Origin: an uncultured Clostridia bacterium | Lineage (GTDB): Bacteria; Bacillota; Clostridia; Oscillospirales; CAG-272 | DNA length: 6,108 nucleotides | NCBI GenBank assembly: GCA_946641795.1 | Contig: CAMPBZ010000071.1 | Location: 1-6,108 of the forward strand | Direction of reading: 5' to 3' | Shown here: positions 1 to 5,710 of the stretch, one piece after another | Numbering within the stretch: position 1 is the stretch's first letter | Layout of the letters: the number at the start of each line of letters is the position of its first letter | Made by a program: the position numbers and the translations under genes | Notes under the pieces: model-generated | What the model was told of the DNA's origin: nothing | The model's database searches: none | Seen by the model: the letters and a program-made list of their open reading frames with translations, nothing else

Positions 1-2
1 AT

Positions 3-125
3 ATTTACGTGGATTACCCAATCATTTTGAGTAGCACGAGAGACGATGGGTTCCACATTATCACCGACAAGAACGAACCGGCATTTCTGAAATCTCGCCG
101 GGAAAGCGAAAAGAAGGCCTCCTAA
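3..125 (+). CDS. C-terminal fragment of an unidentified protein (5' end outside window)
   Basis: An open frame enters from the left edge and ends at TAA 123-125, leaving about 40 C-terminal residues. They start IYVDYPIILSSTRDDGFHII and end in a basic tail with the segment KSRRESEKK. The YPI-x(n)-DDGFHI pattern loosely resembles the beta-wing of small winged-helix proteins of Firmicutes phages, in which a short strand containing YPI is followed by a G-aromatic strand. That is only a resemblance in a short fragment, so no function is assigned. The other two plus-strand frames are closed by stops within the first 35 bases, so this is the only frame that could carry a gene end here. It is convergent with the WYL regulator and separated from it by a hairpin. 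Confidence 0.45.
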   Translation: MYVDYPIILSSTRDDGFHIITDKNEPAFLKSRRESEKKAS

Positions 126-138
126 CAGAGACCTTCTT
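111..138. terminator. Hairpin between convergent gene ends, probable terminator
   Basis: The arms AAGAAGG-C-CTC (111-121) and GAG-A-CCTTCTT (128-138) pair over ten base pairs with a single C/A mismatch and a six-base loop. The hairpin overlaps the stop codon of the left-hand gene and lies just past the stop codon of the minus-strand regulator. Read on the minus strand, the stem is followed by a pyrimidine-rich run (TTCGCTTTCC), which suits termination of the regulator transcript. Read on the plus strand, the downstream bases (ACCGGC) are not T-rich, so termination in that direction is less certain. Confidence 0.5.
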
Positions 139-146
139 ACCGGCAA

Positions 147-1178
147 TCAACTCTTCGGTTTTTCAATTTCGAGAATCCGCTCGGCCTGGCGGACAAGTTC
201 CTCTTTGAGCCACTTTGGTTCCAGCACCTCGCAATCCTCACCGAACCCTAGCGCAAAGCGAATGGTGTTGGAGCGGTAGTGCATATCGCATTCCAAAATC
301 GTGGCGCCGTTTTCGACCTCGGTCAAAATTTGATTTTTCCCGTAAACCGAATCCTTTACCCACATCGCGGGGCGGCCGGTCAGTTTGAGCTTGATGTGGA
401 TCCACTCGTCGTGATTGGTGGGGTTGGGCCCGCTGCCCGGGCCTTTGAAGCCGAATTCGTCAAAGTGATCCTTTTCGTTGTAAAGCCGCGATTTCCGGAA
501 CTTTTGCCCGATCGAGTGGCAATCCTTGATGCGCACCAACTTGAAAACGCGAAAATCCTGCGCCAGCTCGCAGTAGCCGATAGTAAACCAGGATTCGTTG
601 TAGATGAACAGTTTGTAGGGGTGAAAGATCCGTTCGCGCACCTGATTGTCGTTGGAAAGATAGTGCATCAACAGTTTGTCTTTCCGCTTGATGCAATATT
701 CAATCGTGTTGTACCGCTCTGCAATTTGTTTGTCACTCATCGTTCCTTTTTTGATCTGAATGGCAAGCAGGGGCTCTTCCTCGTCGTGTTTGACCGAGGC
801 AAACAGTTTGCTCATAGCAGTTTCAAACGCACTCGACCACGGAAAATCTGCTCTTCCGCGCAGGAAGGCGGCGGCCTCCACAAGCGATTTTTGTTCCTCG
901 TCCTCAAATTTGACCGATGGGATCAGTTCGCCGCTTGCCAGCTTATATCCGCCGTTTTGCCCCGACGTATATTCAATGATGTAACCGGCCTTTTCCAGTT
1001 CTTTCCGGTATTCCACCACGTTCCGCATCGCCTTTTTCTGCTCGACCTCGTCCTTGCTGTCGAACGTGTCGCTCTCGTCTAAAAATGCCGCGATCTCCTT
1101 GATTTTTACAGTTCTACCGGAACGCAGATATTGCAGCATTTTAATACATTTTGCCGTTTTGCCGGAGCCTCTTCCCAT
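147..1178 (-). CDS. WYL-domain transcriptional regulator (HTH-WYL-WCX)
   Basis: A 343-residue DNA-binding regulator with the usual length and three-part layout of WYL/PafBC-like proteins. Residues about 8-80 form a winged helix: a helical segment with KIKEIAAFL, then VEYRKELEKAGY and a wing ending NGGYKL. Residues about 155-225 form the WYL domain, with HPY at 186-188, the WYL-like W197-F198-T199 followed by IGYC, and conserved arginines in the strand FRVFKLVRI (R210, R216). Residues about 257-340 match the WCX extension, including GFGEDCEVLEP. WYL domains are known to bind ligands such as nucleic-acid fragments and nucleotides, and several family members (BrxR, CapW) repress antiphage operons. 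The ATG at 1178 is preceded on the minus strand by GAAAGGA ten bases upstream. Being divergent from the kinase/VWA operon, it is the natural candidate regulator of it. The ligand and the sign of regulation are unknown. Confidence 0.9.
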   Translation of the reverse strand: MGRGSGKTAKCIKMLQYLRSGRTVKIKEIAAFLDESDTFDSKDEVEQKKAMRNVVEYRKELEKAGYIIEYTSGQNGGYKLASGELIPSVKFEDEEQKSLVEAAAFLRGRADFPWSSAFETAMSKLFASVKHDEEEPLLAIQIKKGTMSDKQIAERYNTIEYCIKRKDKLLMHYLSNDNQVRERIFHPYKLFIYNESWFTIGYCELAQDFRVFKLVRIKDCHSIGQKFRKSRLYNEKDHFDEFGFKGPGSGPNPTNHDEWIHIKLKLTGRPAMWVKDSVYGKNQILTEVENGATILECDMHYRSNTIRFALGFGEDCEVLEPKWLKEELVRQAERILEIEKPKS

Positions 1179-1215
1179 AGTGCAAAAATCCTTTCAAATG
1201 GTAGATTTCGCAACC

Positions 1216-1244
1216 ATTTTATCATATCCCGGCAAACTTTTCAA
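1216..1244 (-). promoter_or_regulatory. Extended -10 promoter for the WYL regulator
   Basis: Read on the minus strand, a -35 element TTGAAA (1239-1244) is followed by a 17-base spacer and a -10 element TAAAAT (1216-1221). The spacer ends in TGA, giving the extended -10 signature TGn directly before the hexamer. Transcription should start near 1209, leaving a leader of about 30 bases that contains the regulator's ribosome binding site. This is a standard vegetative sigma-factor promoter by sequence; it has not been tested. Confidence 0.65.
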
Positions 1245-1296
1245 GCAAAAAAGTGAAAAAAGAATAAGAATTCACCATAGATAGTGGGGGAAAGGG

Positions 1297-1396
1297 GCTT
1301 ATAGTATGGTTGGGAAGAGAACCGAGAAGTTTTTCGAAAAGTAGAAAACGAATTTCGGTTTCCCACAAAAATAGTGTATGGTAACCGCTTATAGTA
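1297..1396 (+). repeat. Direct repeat of GCTTATAGTA, 90 bp apart
   Basis: The 10-mer GCTTATAGTA occurs at 1297-1306 and again at 1387-1396. Each copy contains a TATAGT hexamer resembling a -10 element, and each lies close to a TATGGT sequence (1305-1310 and 1377-1382). The pair flanks the inverted repeat. They could be tandem promoters or regulator half-sites; the sequence alone does not decide. Confidence 0.4.
1311..1365. repeat. Interrupted inverted repeat, possible operator
   Basis: The left arm TGGGA (1311-1315) plus AACCGA (1320-1325), separated by a four-base AGAG bulge, is the exact reverse complement of the continuous right arm TCGGTTTCCCA (1355-1365). The 29-base interior includes the palindrome TTTTCGAAAA. 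It could be a binding site for the divergently encoded WYL regulator or a leader RNA hairpin. There is no T-tract directly after the right arm, which argues against a simple intrinsic terminator. Confidence 0.45.
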
Positions 1397-1429
1397 AGAA
1401 TGCAAGACAAAAGCAAAGGAGGTAAACAG

Positions 1430-2257
1430 ATGAACGAATTACTGAATGCCAATGCTCGTTTCTTAAAGCAAGACTATGCCGCCGCGGCCGCCGCCTACCA
1501 AGCACTGATGCGCCAGCGGCAGGATCCCCTTGCCGCCTGCAACCTCGGCTTTCTCTACCAGCAGGGGCTGGGCGTAGAGCGGGATTACCAAAAAGCAATG
1601 CGCTGCTATCGCGCTTCCTGCTATGAGGACGGCGGTGCAGGCTACTTCAACCTTTCGCTGATGTATCAGCGCGGATTGGGGGTGCCGGTCGACCTGGAAG
1701 AATCCTTCCGGTTGATGGAACGATCCGCCAACCTCGGCTGTGCCGACGCACAGTTATTTATGGCGCTCGTCCAGTTGCTTCAATACTACTATGACCCCAT
1801 CGAGATCGAATGCGTTTCTCTTATCCCGTTCTACCACGTGGTCCACCGGTGCGAGTATTCGGTCCCGCTTTTGGGCGACGATGAGAGCGCCGAGGCACGC
1901 AAGATCGAAGACGAGCGTTTTGAGTTGGTGCAAAGGGAACACCTGGATGAAGGTGATGCCGGCAGTTATTATTCCCGCCTGATCCACGAGCACAAAGACG
2001 ACGTTTACGCCGAGCGGCAGGTCGCCAGCGCCAAGTTTATGCTCGGCAAAACCTACATCGAGGGCATTCGAGTTTTCGAGCCGGCACGCGGCTACCAACT
2101 GATCGTCGAGGCTGCCATGGAAGGGCTGCCCGAAGCCGCAAGCTTTTTGTTAGAGCAGGAAGAAAGCGCAAAGGCCTATGGCGTCAAGCTTCCCAAGCAC
2201 AAGTATCTGCAATATGTTGTTGGTGGAACGCCGGAAACGCCGCAAATTGAAAAGTGA
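1430..2257 (+). CDS. Sel1-repeat (TPR-like) protein
   Basis: A 275-residue soluble protein, first gene of the operon. The start is placed at ATG 1430 because a near-perfect AAAGGAGG (1415-1422) lies seven bases before it; an upstream in-frame ATG at 1400 would put that site inside the gene. After an alanine-rich helical N-terminus (residues 9-30), two Sel1-like repeats are clear. One runs from about 33 to 68 (ACNLGFLYQQGLGV, then DYQKAMRCYRAS), the other from about 69 to 106 (YFNLSLMYQRGLGV, then LEESFRLMERSANLG). A degenerate helical pair near the C-terminus contains YQLIVEAAMEGLPEAA. The middle (about 120-200) is acidic and not recognisable as Sel1. No signal peptide or membrane segment is seen. 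Sel1 repeats form alpha-solenoids that bind other proteins, so an adaptor or target-recognition role beside the kinase is a reasonable inference. Confidence 0.85.
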   Translation: MNELLNANARFLKQDYAAAAAAYQALMRQRQDPLAACNLGFLYQQGLGVERDYQKAMRCYRASCYEDGGAGYFNLSLMYQRGLGVPVDLEESFRLMERSANLGCADAQLFMALVQLLQYYYDPIEIECVSLIPFYHVVHRCEYSVPLLGDDESAEARKIEDERFELVQREHLDEGDAGSYYSRLIHEHKDDVYAERQVASAKFMLGKTYIEGIRVFEPARGYQLIVEAAMEGLPEAASFLLEQEESAKAYGVKLPKHKYLQYVVGGTPETPQIEK

Positions 2258-2280
2258 ACCAAAGAAAGAGAGGTATTGAT

Positions 2281-2925
2281 ATGAGAAAAGACAAGAAATC
2301 AAACAACGAAAACATTCCCGAGAGCGAACACGAACTGAGAGAGATTTTCAACGAGGTGGCTGATACCATAGAGGATCGCTACGGCGCTCCCATTCTTGGG
2401 CAGGGCGACTTTGACGACATCTTCTCGCACCGCCTGGACAAGCTTCCCAAAGCCGATATGCTGGCAACCGTGCTTGCCGAAGCAATGCAGGGTACTTTCG
2501 GGCTTGATTGGCAAGGGAACCCGGTCCCCGGCGGATACCCTGCAAAATCGGTGGAACGGGAAGAGAACCCGCCCTGCGCCGAAAAGCTGTTTGAATTCCA
2601 CGGCCACCCTGCCTGCATACATATCAGCCAGCAAGAGGACGGCTCCTGCGACCTTTCGATCGCCTTTTTCGGCAAAGGGAGGGATGAACAGTCGCTCTGG
2701 GAGCTTGCCATGATGTGGCCGGCAGACCCGCTTTCGCAGTATCTTTCGATCGAAGAGGAGGATTGCACCGATTACGCGCTGGTGCTTTCCGGCCACCTCA
2801 AACCGGAGTGGTGCGAGTACGGCATTCTGCTGCGCCTGGCGCTCAAAAATATCTTCGGTTTTTTCATCGATCCCGAAACCAACCAACTGCTGACGGCGAT
2901 GATTGACTGCTACTCCAAAATTTGA
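2281..2925 (+). CDS. Protein of unknown function, 214 residues
   Basis: I do not recognise this family. The chosen start is ATG 2281, preceded by AAAGAGAGG (2264-2272) at seven bases; an upstream in-frame GTG at 2254 overlaps the previous stop codon and lacks such a site. The protein is acidic and soluble. It has a charged, probably disordered N-terminus (about 1-17), then a helix with ELREIFNEVADTIEDRYG and a segment LPKADMLATVLAEAMQ. A proline/glycine-rich middle follows, then alternating strands such as PACIHISQQ and CDLSIAFFG. The C-terminus reads YGILLRLALKNIFGFFIDPE, a hydrophobic amphipathic stretch too broken by polar residues to be a clear membrane helix. Four of its five cysteines lie in the second half with no CxxC spacing. 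It sits 23 bases after the Sel1 gene and 15 bases before the kinase gene, so it is almost certainly co-transcribed and functionally linked. Confidence 0.85.
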   Translation: MRKDKKSNNENIPESEHELREIFNEVADTIEDRYGAPILGQGDFDDIFSHRLDKLPKADMLATVLAEAMQGTFGLDWQGNPVPGGYPAKSVEREENPPCAEKLFEFHGHPACIHISQQEDGSCDLSIAFFGKGRDEQSLWELAMMWPADPLSQYLSIEEEDCTDYALVLSGHLKPEWCEYGILLRLALKNIFGFFIDPETNQLLTAMIDCYSKI

Positions 2926-2940
2926 GATCAGGGGGTTATT

Positions 2941-4236
2941 ATGTTACTGAACAAGAATGACAAAATCGATCTGGGCGGCGGCGATTCCATCGTCGTCCAG
3001 AAACTGCTCGGCGAGGGCGGCCAGGGGGAAGTTTACCTGGTCACTCGCAACGGGCAACCGTTTGCCTTGAAGGTCTATAAAGACTTTGAAAGCGAGGATT
3101 TTCGCTACAACCTGAAAAACAACATCGACCGCGGCGTCCCCTCGGAGGACTTTCTCTGGCCCAAACAGCTCCTCGATTTTACCGACGGACATATCGGCTA
3201 CCTGATGGACCTGCGACCGAAGAACTACGTTTCCTTCGTCTCCTACCTGACCGGCAAAACGCCCTTCCGCAGCCGCGCCGTGCTACTGCATTGGTGCATC
3301 CGCCTGTGCGCCGCCTTCAAAAAGCTCCACGAGAGCGGGTATTCCTATCAAGACCTGAACGACGGCAGTTTCTTTCTGGATCCCGACACCGGCGATTTGC
3401 TGATCTGTGACAACGACAACGTGACCGCCGACAAGAAGAACCTCGGCATCCTGGGCAAAATGCGCTATATGGCGCCCGAGATCGTGCGCGGTGAGCAGCT
3501 GCCGGACATTCACTCCGATCGTTTCTCGCTTGCCGTTATCCTGTTTATGGCGCTCTGTCTGGGCAACCCCTATGAGGGCGAGCGGCTCAAACAGTACGAT
3601 GTGATCGACGAGAAGGCCGAATATGACCTTTACGGCGGCAACCCGGTGTTTACCTTCCACAAAACAGACCGCTCCAATCGTCCCATCCGCGGCTACCATA
3701 CCAGCGTCATCCGCCGCTGGCCCTATCTGCCGCTCTACATCAAAGAGGCATTCCACCGCACCTTTGTGGATGGGCTTGCCGACCGCGAGAACGAGCGCAC
3801 CACCGAGCTGGAATGGCTCCGTCTGCTCTCCGCCTACCGCGATGAACTGATGACCTGCCCCTCTTGCGGTTACGAGATGATCTATGGCTTTGAGGAAAAG
3901 CAGAAAACCGCCGTTTGCCCGGCCTGCGGCAAGCCCGCGCCCGCGGTGGCCTGGCTTTCGGTGGGCAAACACCGCGTCACGCTGGAACCCGGCAAACGGC
4001 TCTATGCGCCCCTCTTGGATAAGTTCTCCTCGCAGTACAACCAAGAGATCGGCGAGGTGATCCAGAACAAGAAGAACCTCGCGCTTTGGGGCATCCGCCT
4101 GAACACTCCGCAGGACACCGCCGTCCGCGATACGGCCGGAACGGTCAAAATCATCCCGCAGGGCGGCGTTATCCCCATCGTTCAAAACCTTTCCATCAAA
4201 TTTAACGAAAATACAAAAGGAGAAATTCAAAAATGA
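2941..4236 (+). CDS. Atypical Ser/Thr protein kinase with zinc ribbon (TerY-P type)
   Basis: A 431-residue cytosolic kinase preceded by AGGGGG at five bases. The N-terminal kinase fold has a glycine loop LGEGGQGEVYL (residues 23-33) and the ATP-anchoring lysine K44 in FALKVY. The catalytic loop YQDLNDGSFF has Asp D138, the metal-binding loop is D157-N158-D159 in place of DFG, and APE is at 178-180, followed by DRFSLAVILF. The usual catalytic-loop Lys and Asn are replaced by N140 and S143; such catalytic loops and DND are, as I recall, typical of the kinase group paired with VWA and PP2C proteins, so the enzyme may still be active. A zinc ribbon follows (C306, C309, C326, C329). Residues about 345-431 form a beta-rich domain with LWGIRLNTP and IIPQGGVIPI. 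Its stop codon overlaps the next start (ATGA), indicating translational coupling with the VWA gene. Confidence 0.9.
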   Translation: MLLNKNDKIDLGGGDSIVVQKLLGEGGQGEVYLVTRNGQPFALKVYKDFESEDFRYNLKNNIDRGVPSEDFLWPKQLLDFTDGHIGYLMDLRPKNYVSFVSYLTGKTPFRSRAVLLHWCIRLCAAFKKLHESGYSYQDLNDGSFFLDPDTGDLLICDNDNVTADKKNLGILGKMRYMAPEIVRGEQLPDIHSDRFSLAVILFMALCLGNPYEGERLKQYDVIDEKAEYDLYGGNPVFTFHKTDRSNRPIRGYHTSVIRRWPYLPLYIKEAFHRTFVDGLADRENERTTELEWLRLLSAYRDELMTCPSCGYEMIYGFEEKQKTAVCPACGKPAPAVAWLSVGKHRVTLEPGKRLYAPLLDKFSSQYNQEIGEVIQNKKNLALWGIRLNTPQDTAVRDTAGTVKIIPQGGVIPIVQNLSIKFNENTKGEIQK

Positions 4237-4997
4237 GCGAAGAAAGAATGAATGAAGAAAGAATGACCGGCGACAGAATGCTGGGCGACGGCATTGCAAG
4301 ACAGGAACTGAACCTGATGTTCATCATCGACAACTCCGGCTCCATGGCCGGGGAAAAGCTGGGCGCCGTCAACAACGCCATCCGCGATGTGATGAGCATT
4401 ATGCCAGAGGTTCAGGAAGACACCTCGGACGCCGAGATCCGCATTTCGGCGCTCCAATTCAGCGATAGCGCAAAATGGGTCTATTCCGAGCCGAAGAGTG
4501 TTTCGGATTTTAAGTGGAAGGATCTTTCGCCCGAGGGCGGCACCAATCTTTCCGCCGCCTATTCCGAACTGGGAAAGTGGCTTTCCAAAAAGTCCAACGG
4601 CGGCCAAATGCCGGATATCGGCGGCGTTGCGCCCATCCTGATCTTAATGACCGACGGCCTGCCAACCAGTCCCGACTGGGAAACCCGCCTGAACGAGCTG
4701 AAAAAGAAGGGCTGGTTCCGCGTGGCGCTCAAATATGCGCTTGCCGTTGGCATCAACTCCGACGAGGCGATGGATGTGCTCAATAAGTTTACCGGCAACC
4801 CCGAAACGGTGCTCAAAGTTTACACCGCCGAGGCGCTCCGCAAGGCCATCCAGGTCATTGCCGTCACCGCTTCCAAGGTCAAATCCAATTCGTCCAGCAA
4901 GGGCACGGGCGCCGGCGGCGCGGTGGTCAACAACAATGAGGTCGCCGTTGCCGAGGTTGCAGGCAAACTGGAAGAGGTGGATGACATCGAATGGTAA
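4233..4997 (+). CDS. terY: TerY-like VWA protein, first copy
   Basis: A 254-residue von Willebrand factor A domain protein. The metal-ion-dependent adhesion site is complete: D33-x-S35-x-S37 in FIIDNSGSM, T104 in GGTNLS, and D141 in LMTDG. Other family landmarks are PDIGGVAPILILMTDG and WFRVALKYALAVG. VWA domains of the TerY group act inside the cell as metal-dependent protein-binding modules and are genomically tied to a kinase and a PP2C phosphatase. The domain ends near residue 215 and is followed by a Ser/Gly-rich linker and an acidic tail ending DDIEW. An extension of about 22 residues precedes the domain, made of short ERM repeats. The ATG overlaps the kinase stop codon and has AAAAGGAG ten bases upstream. 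In-frame ATGs at 4248, 4263 and 4278 are possible alternative starts. Confidence 0.9.
   Translation: MSEERMNEERMTGDRMLGDGIARQELNLMFIIDNSGSMAGEKLGAVNNAIRDVMSIMPEVQEDTSDAEIRISALQFSDSAKWVYSEPKSVSDFKWKDLSPEGGTNLSAAYSELGKWLSKKSNGGQMPDIGGVAPILILMTDGLPTSPDWETRLNELKKKGWFRVALKYALAVGINSDEAMDVLNKFTGNPETVLKVYTAEALRKAIQVIAVTASKVKSNSSSKGTGAGGAVVNNNEVAVAEVAGKLEEVDDIEW
4237..4280 (+). repeat. 15-bp tandem micro-repeat at the start of the first VWA gene
   Basis: GAAGAAAGAATG occurs at 4239-4250 and 4254-4265, and a diverged third unit (GGCGACAGAATG) at 4269-4280, a period of 15 bases. It encodes EERM, EERM and GDRM. Each unit ends in ATG, so the repeat also multiplies possible start codons. Slippage during replication could vary the copy number without changing the reading frame. 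Confidence 0.6.
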
Positions 4998-5710
4998 CCG
5001 AAATGACAGACCGGATCGCCAAGCGACCGTTTCACATCATTCTGCTGGTGGACGCGTCCACCAGTATGCGCGGCGAGCGGATCGCGCAGGTCAACAGCGC
5101 ACTGCGCGACATCAAAGCGCACCTGATCGAAATGCAGGATGAGAATGTCAACGTCGATTTCTTTCTGACCGTCGTTCCGTTCTCCACCGAGGCCACCCTT
5201 TTGAACGGCGACCGCAGCAAAGCGATTGAGAACTTTGATTTTGCCGACATTCGCGCCGGCGGGCAGAGCAATTTGCACCTGGCCTACCTGACGCTTGCCG
5301 ACCTGCTCAAAAAGCAGTCCAAGGGCGGAATTATGCCGGATTTCGGCGGTGTTGCGCCCATCCTGCTCCTGCTGACCGACGGCCACCCGACCAAAAACGT
5401 GAAGGATGAATTAAAGGCCCTGCGTGCGCTCCCGTGGTTCCGCGTCGCCCTCAAATACGGCATTGCCATCGGGCTGGACGACCAGCGGACGATGGACACG
5501 CTGCACGAGTTCGTTTCCGGAAACGGTGACGTCATCGGGTGCTACAATTCCAAGCTGCTTTCCCGCATCATTCAAATCATCGTGCTGACCGCCTCGCAGG
5601 TCTGCTCGCAGTCCAGCCTGGTCCAGCGCGGCGGCAGTAAACGGGCGGTCACCAAACAAATCGATATTCAAATTCAAACCGCGCTCGGAGAGGAGGATTG
5701 GGAATGGTAA
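4991..5710 (+). CDS. TerY-like VWA protein, second copy
   Basis: A 239-residue VWA protein, paralogous to its upstream neighbour. Its metal site reads D21-x-S23-x-S25 in LVDASTSM and D130 in LLTDG. The threonine position is changed: GGTNL in the first copy is GGQSNL here, so S93 may replace the Thr and one residue is inserted. It shares PDFGGVAPILLLLTDG and WFRVALKYGIAIG with the first copy, but lacks the ERM extension. The start at 4991 overlaps the previous stop by seven bases (ATGGTAA). The nearest purine-rich site (GAGG, 4974-4977) is weak and far, so initiation probably depends on ribosomes finishing the first VWA gene. The tail after residue 210 ends in an acidic GEEDWEW that overlaps the phosphatase translation start. 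The two VWA proteins may form a heteromeric metal-dependent scaffold. Confidence 0.88.
   Translation: MVTEMTDRIAKRPFHIILLVDASTSMRGERIAQVNSALRDIKAHLIEMQDENVNVDFFLTVVPFSTEATLLNGDRSKAIENFDFADIRAGGQSNLHLAYLTLADLLKKQSKGGIMPDFGGVAPILLLLTDGHPTKNVKDELKALRALPWFRVALKYGIAIGLDDQRTMDTLHEFVSGNGDVIGCYNSKLLSRIIQIIVLTASQVCSQSSLVQRGGSKRAVTKQIDIQIQTALGEEDWEW
5688..5696 (+). promoter_or_regulatory. Ribosome binding site for PP2C gene inside second VWA gene
   Basis: The purine run GAGAGGAGG, containing a full AGGAGG (5691-5696), lies seven bases before ATG 5704. It is located inside the second VWA gene, where it encodes the acidic residues of its GEED tail. It fixes the PP2C start and suggests the phosphatase initiates more strongly than the second VWA protein. 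Confidence 0.75.

Larger units (their letters stand above)
1179..1429. promoter_or_regulatory. Divergent control region between WYL regulator and operon
   Basis: This 251-base gene-free stretch separates the regulator from the operon and is AT-rich compared with the genes on either side. It contains the regulator's promoter, an interrupted inverted repeat, three CGGTT/AACCG boxes and a repeated 10-mer. It also holds the imperfect palindrome CACCATAGATAGTG (1273-1286) and the perfect palindrome TTTTCGAAAA (1331-1340). The operon promoter is not clear. TATAGT hexamers at 1300-1305 and 1390-1395 are usable -10 candidates, but neither has a good -35 at normal spacing. That would fit a promoter needing an activator, or one I cannot recognise. 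Confidence 0.55.

Noticed and set aside
279..1082. Long plus-strand open frame (267 codons) opposite the WYL regulator
   Set aside because: It is antisense to a gene with recognisable domains, has no family motif and no ribosome binding site; it is a frame shadow.
1157..1175. GRGSGKT near the N-terminus of the WYL regulator as a P-loop
   Set aside because: The spacing does not satisfy GxxxxGK[ST] because the needed first glycine is the initiator Met position, and no Walker B follows; the rest is a winged helix.
1311..1365. Inverted repeat as an intrinsic terminator or attenuator
   Set aside because: There is no T-tract after the right arm and a large interior loop weakens the stem; an operator is more likely, though an RNA role is not excluded.
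1400..1429. Upstream ATG at 1400 as start of the Sel1 gene
   Set aside because: The strong AAAGGAGG at 1415-1422 is correctly spaced for ATG 1430 and would be coding if 1400 were used.
3283..4299. Minus-strand open frame (338 codons) opposite the kinase
   Set aside because: The kinase strand carries all conserved motifs; the antisense translation is low-complexity and arises from the GC-rich codon pattern.
4820..5386. Minus-strand open frame (188 codons) across the VWA junction
   Set aside because: It runs antisense through two conserved VWA genes and their start/stop overlap, with no motif of its own.
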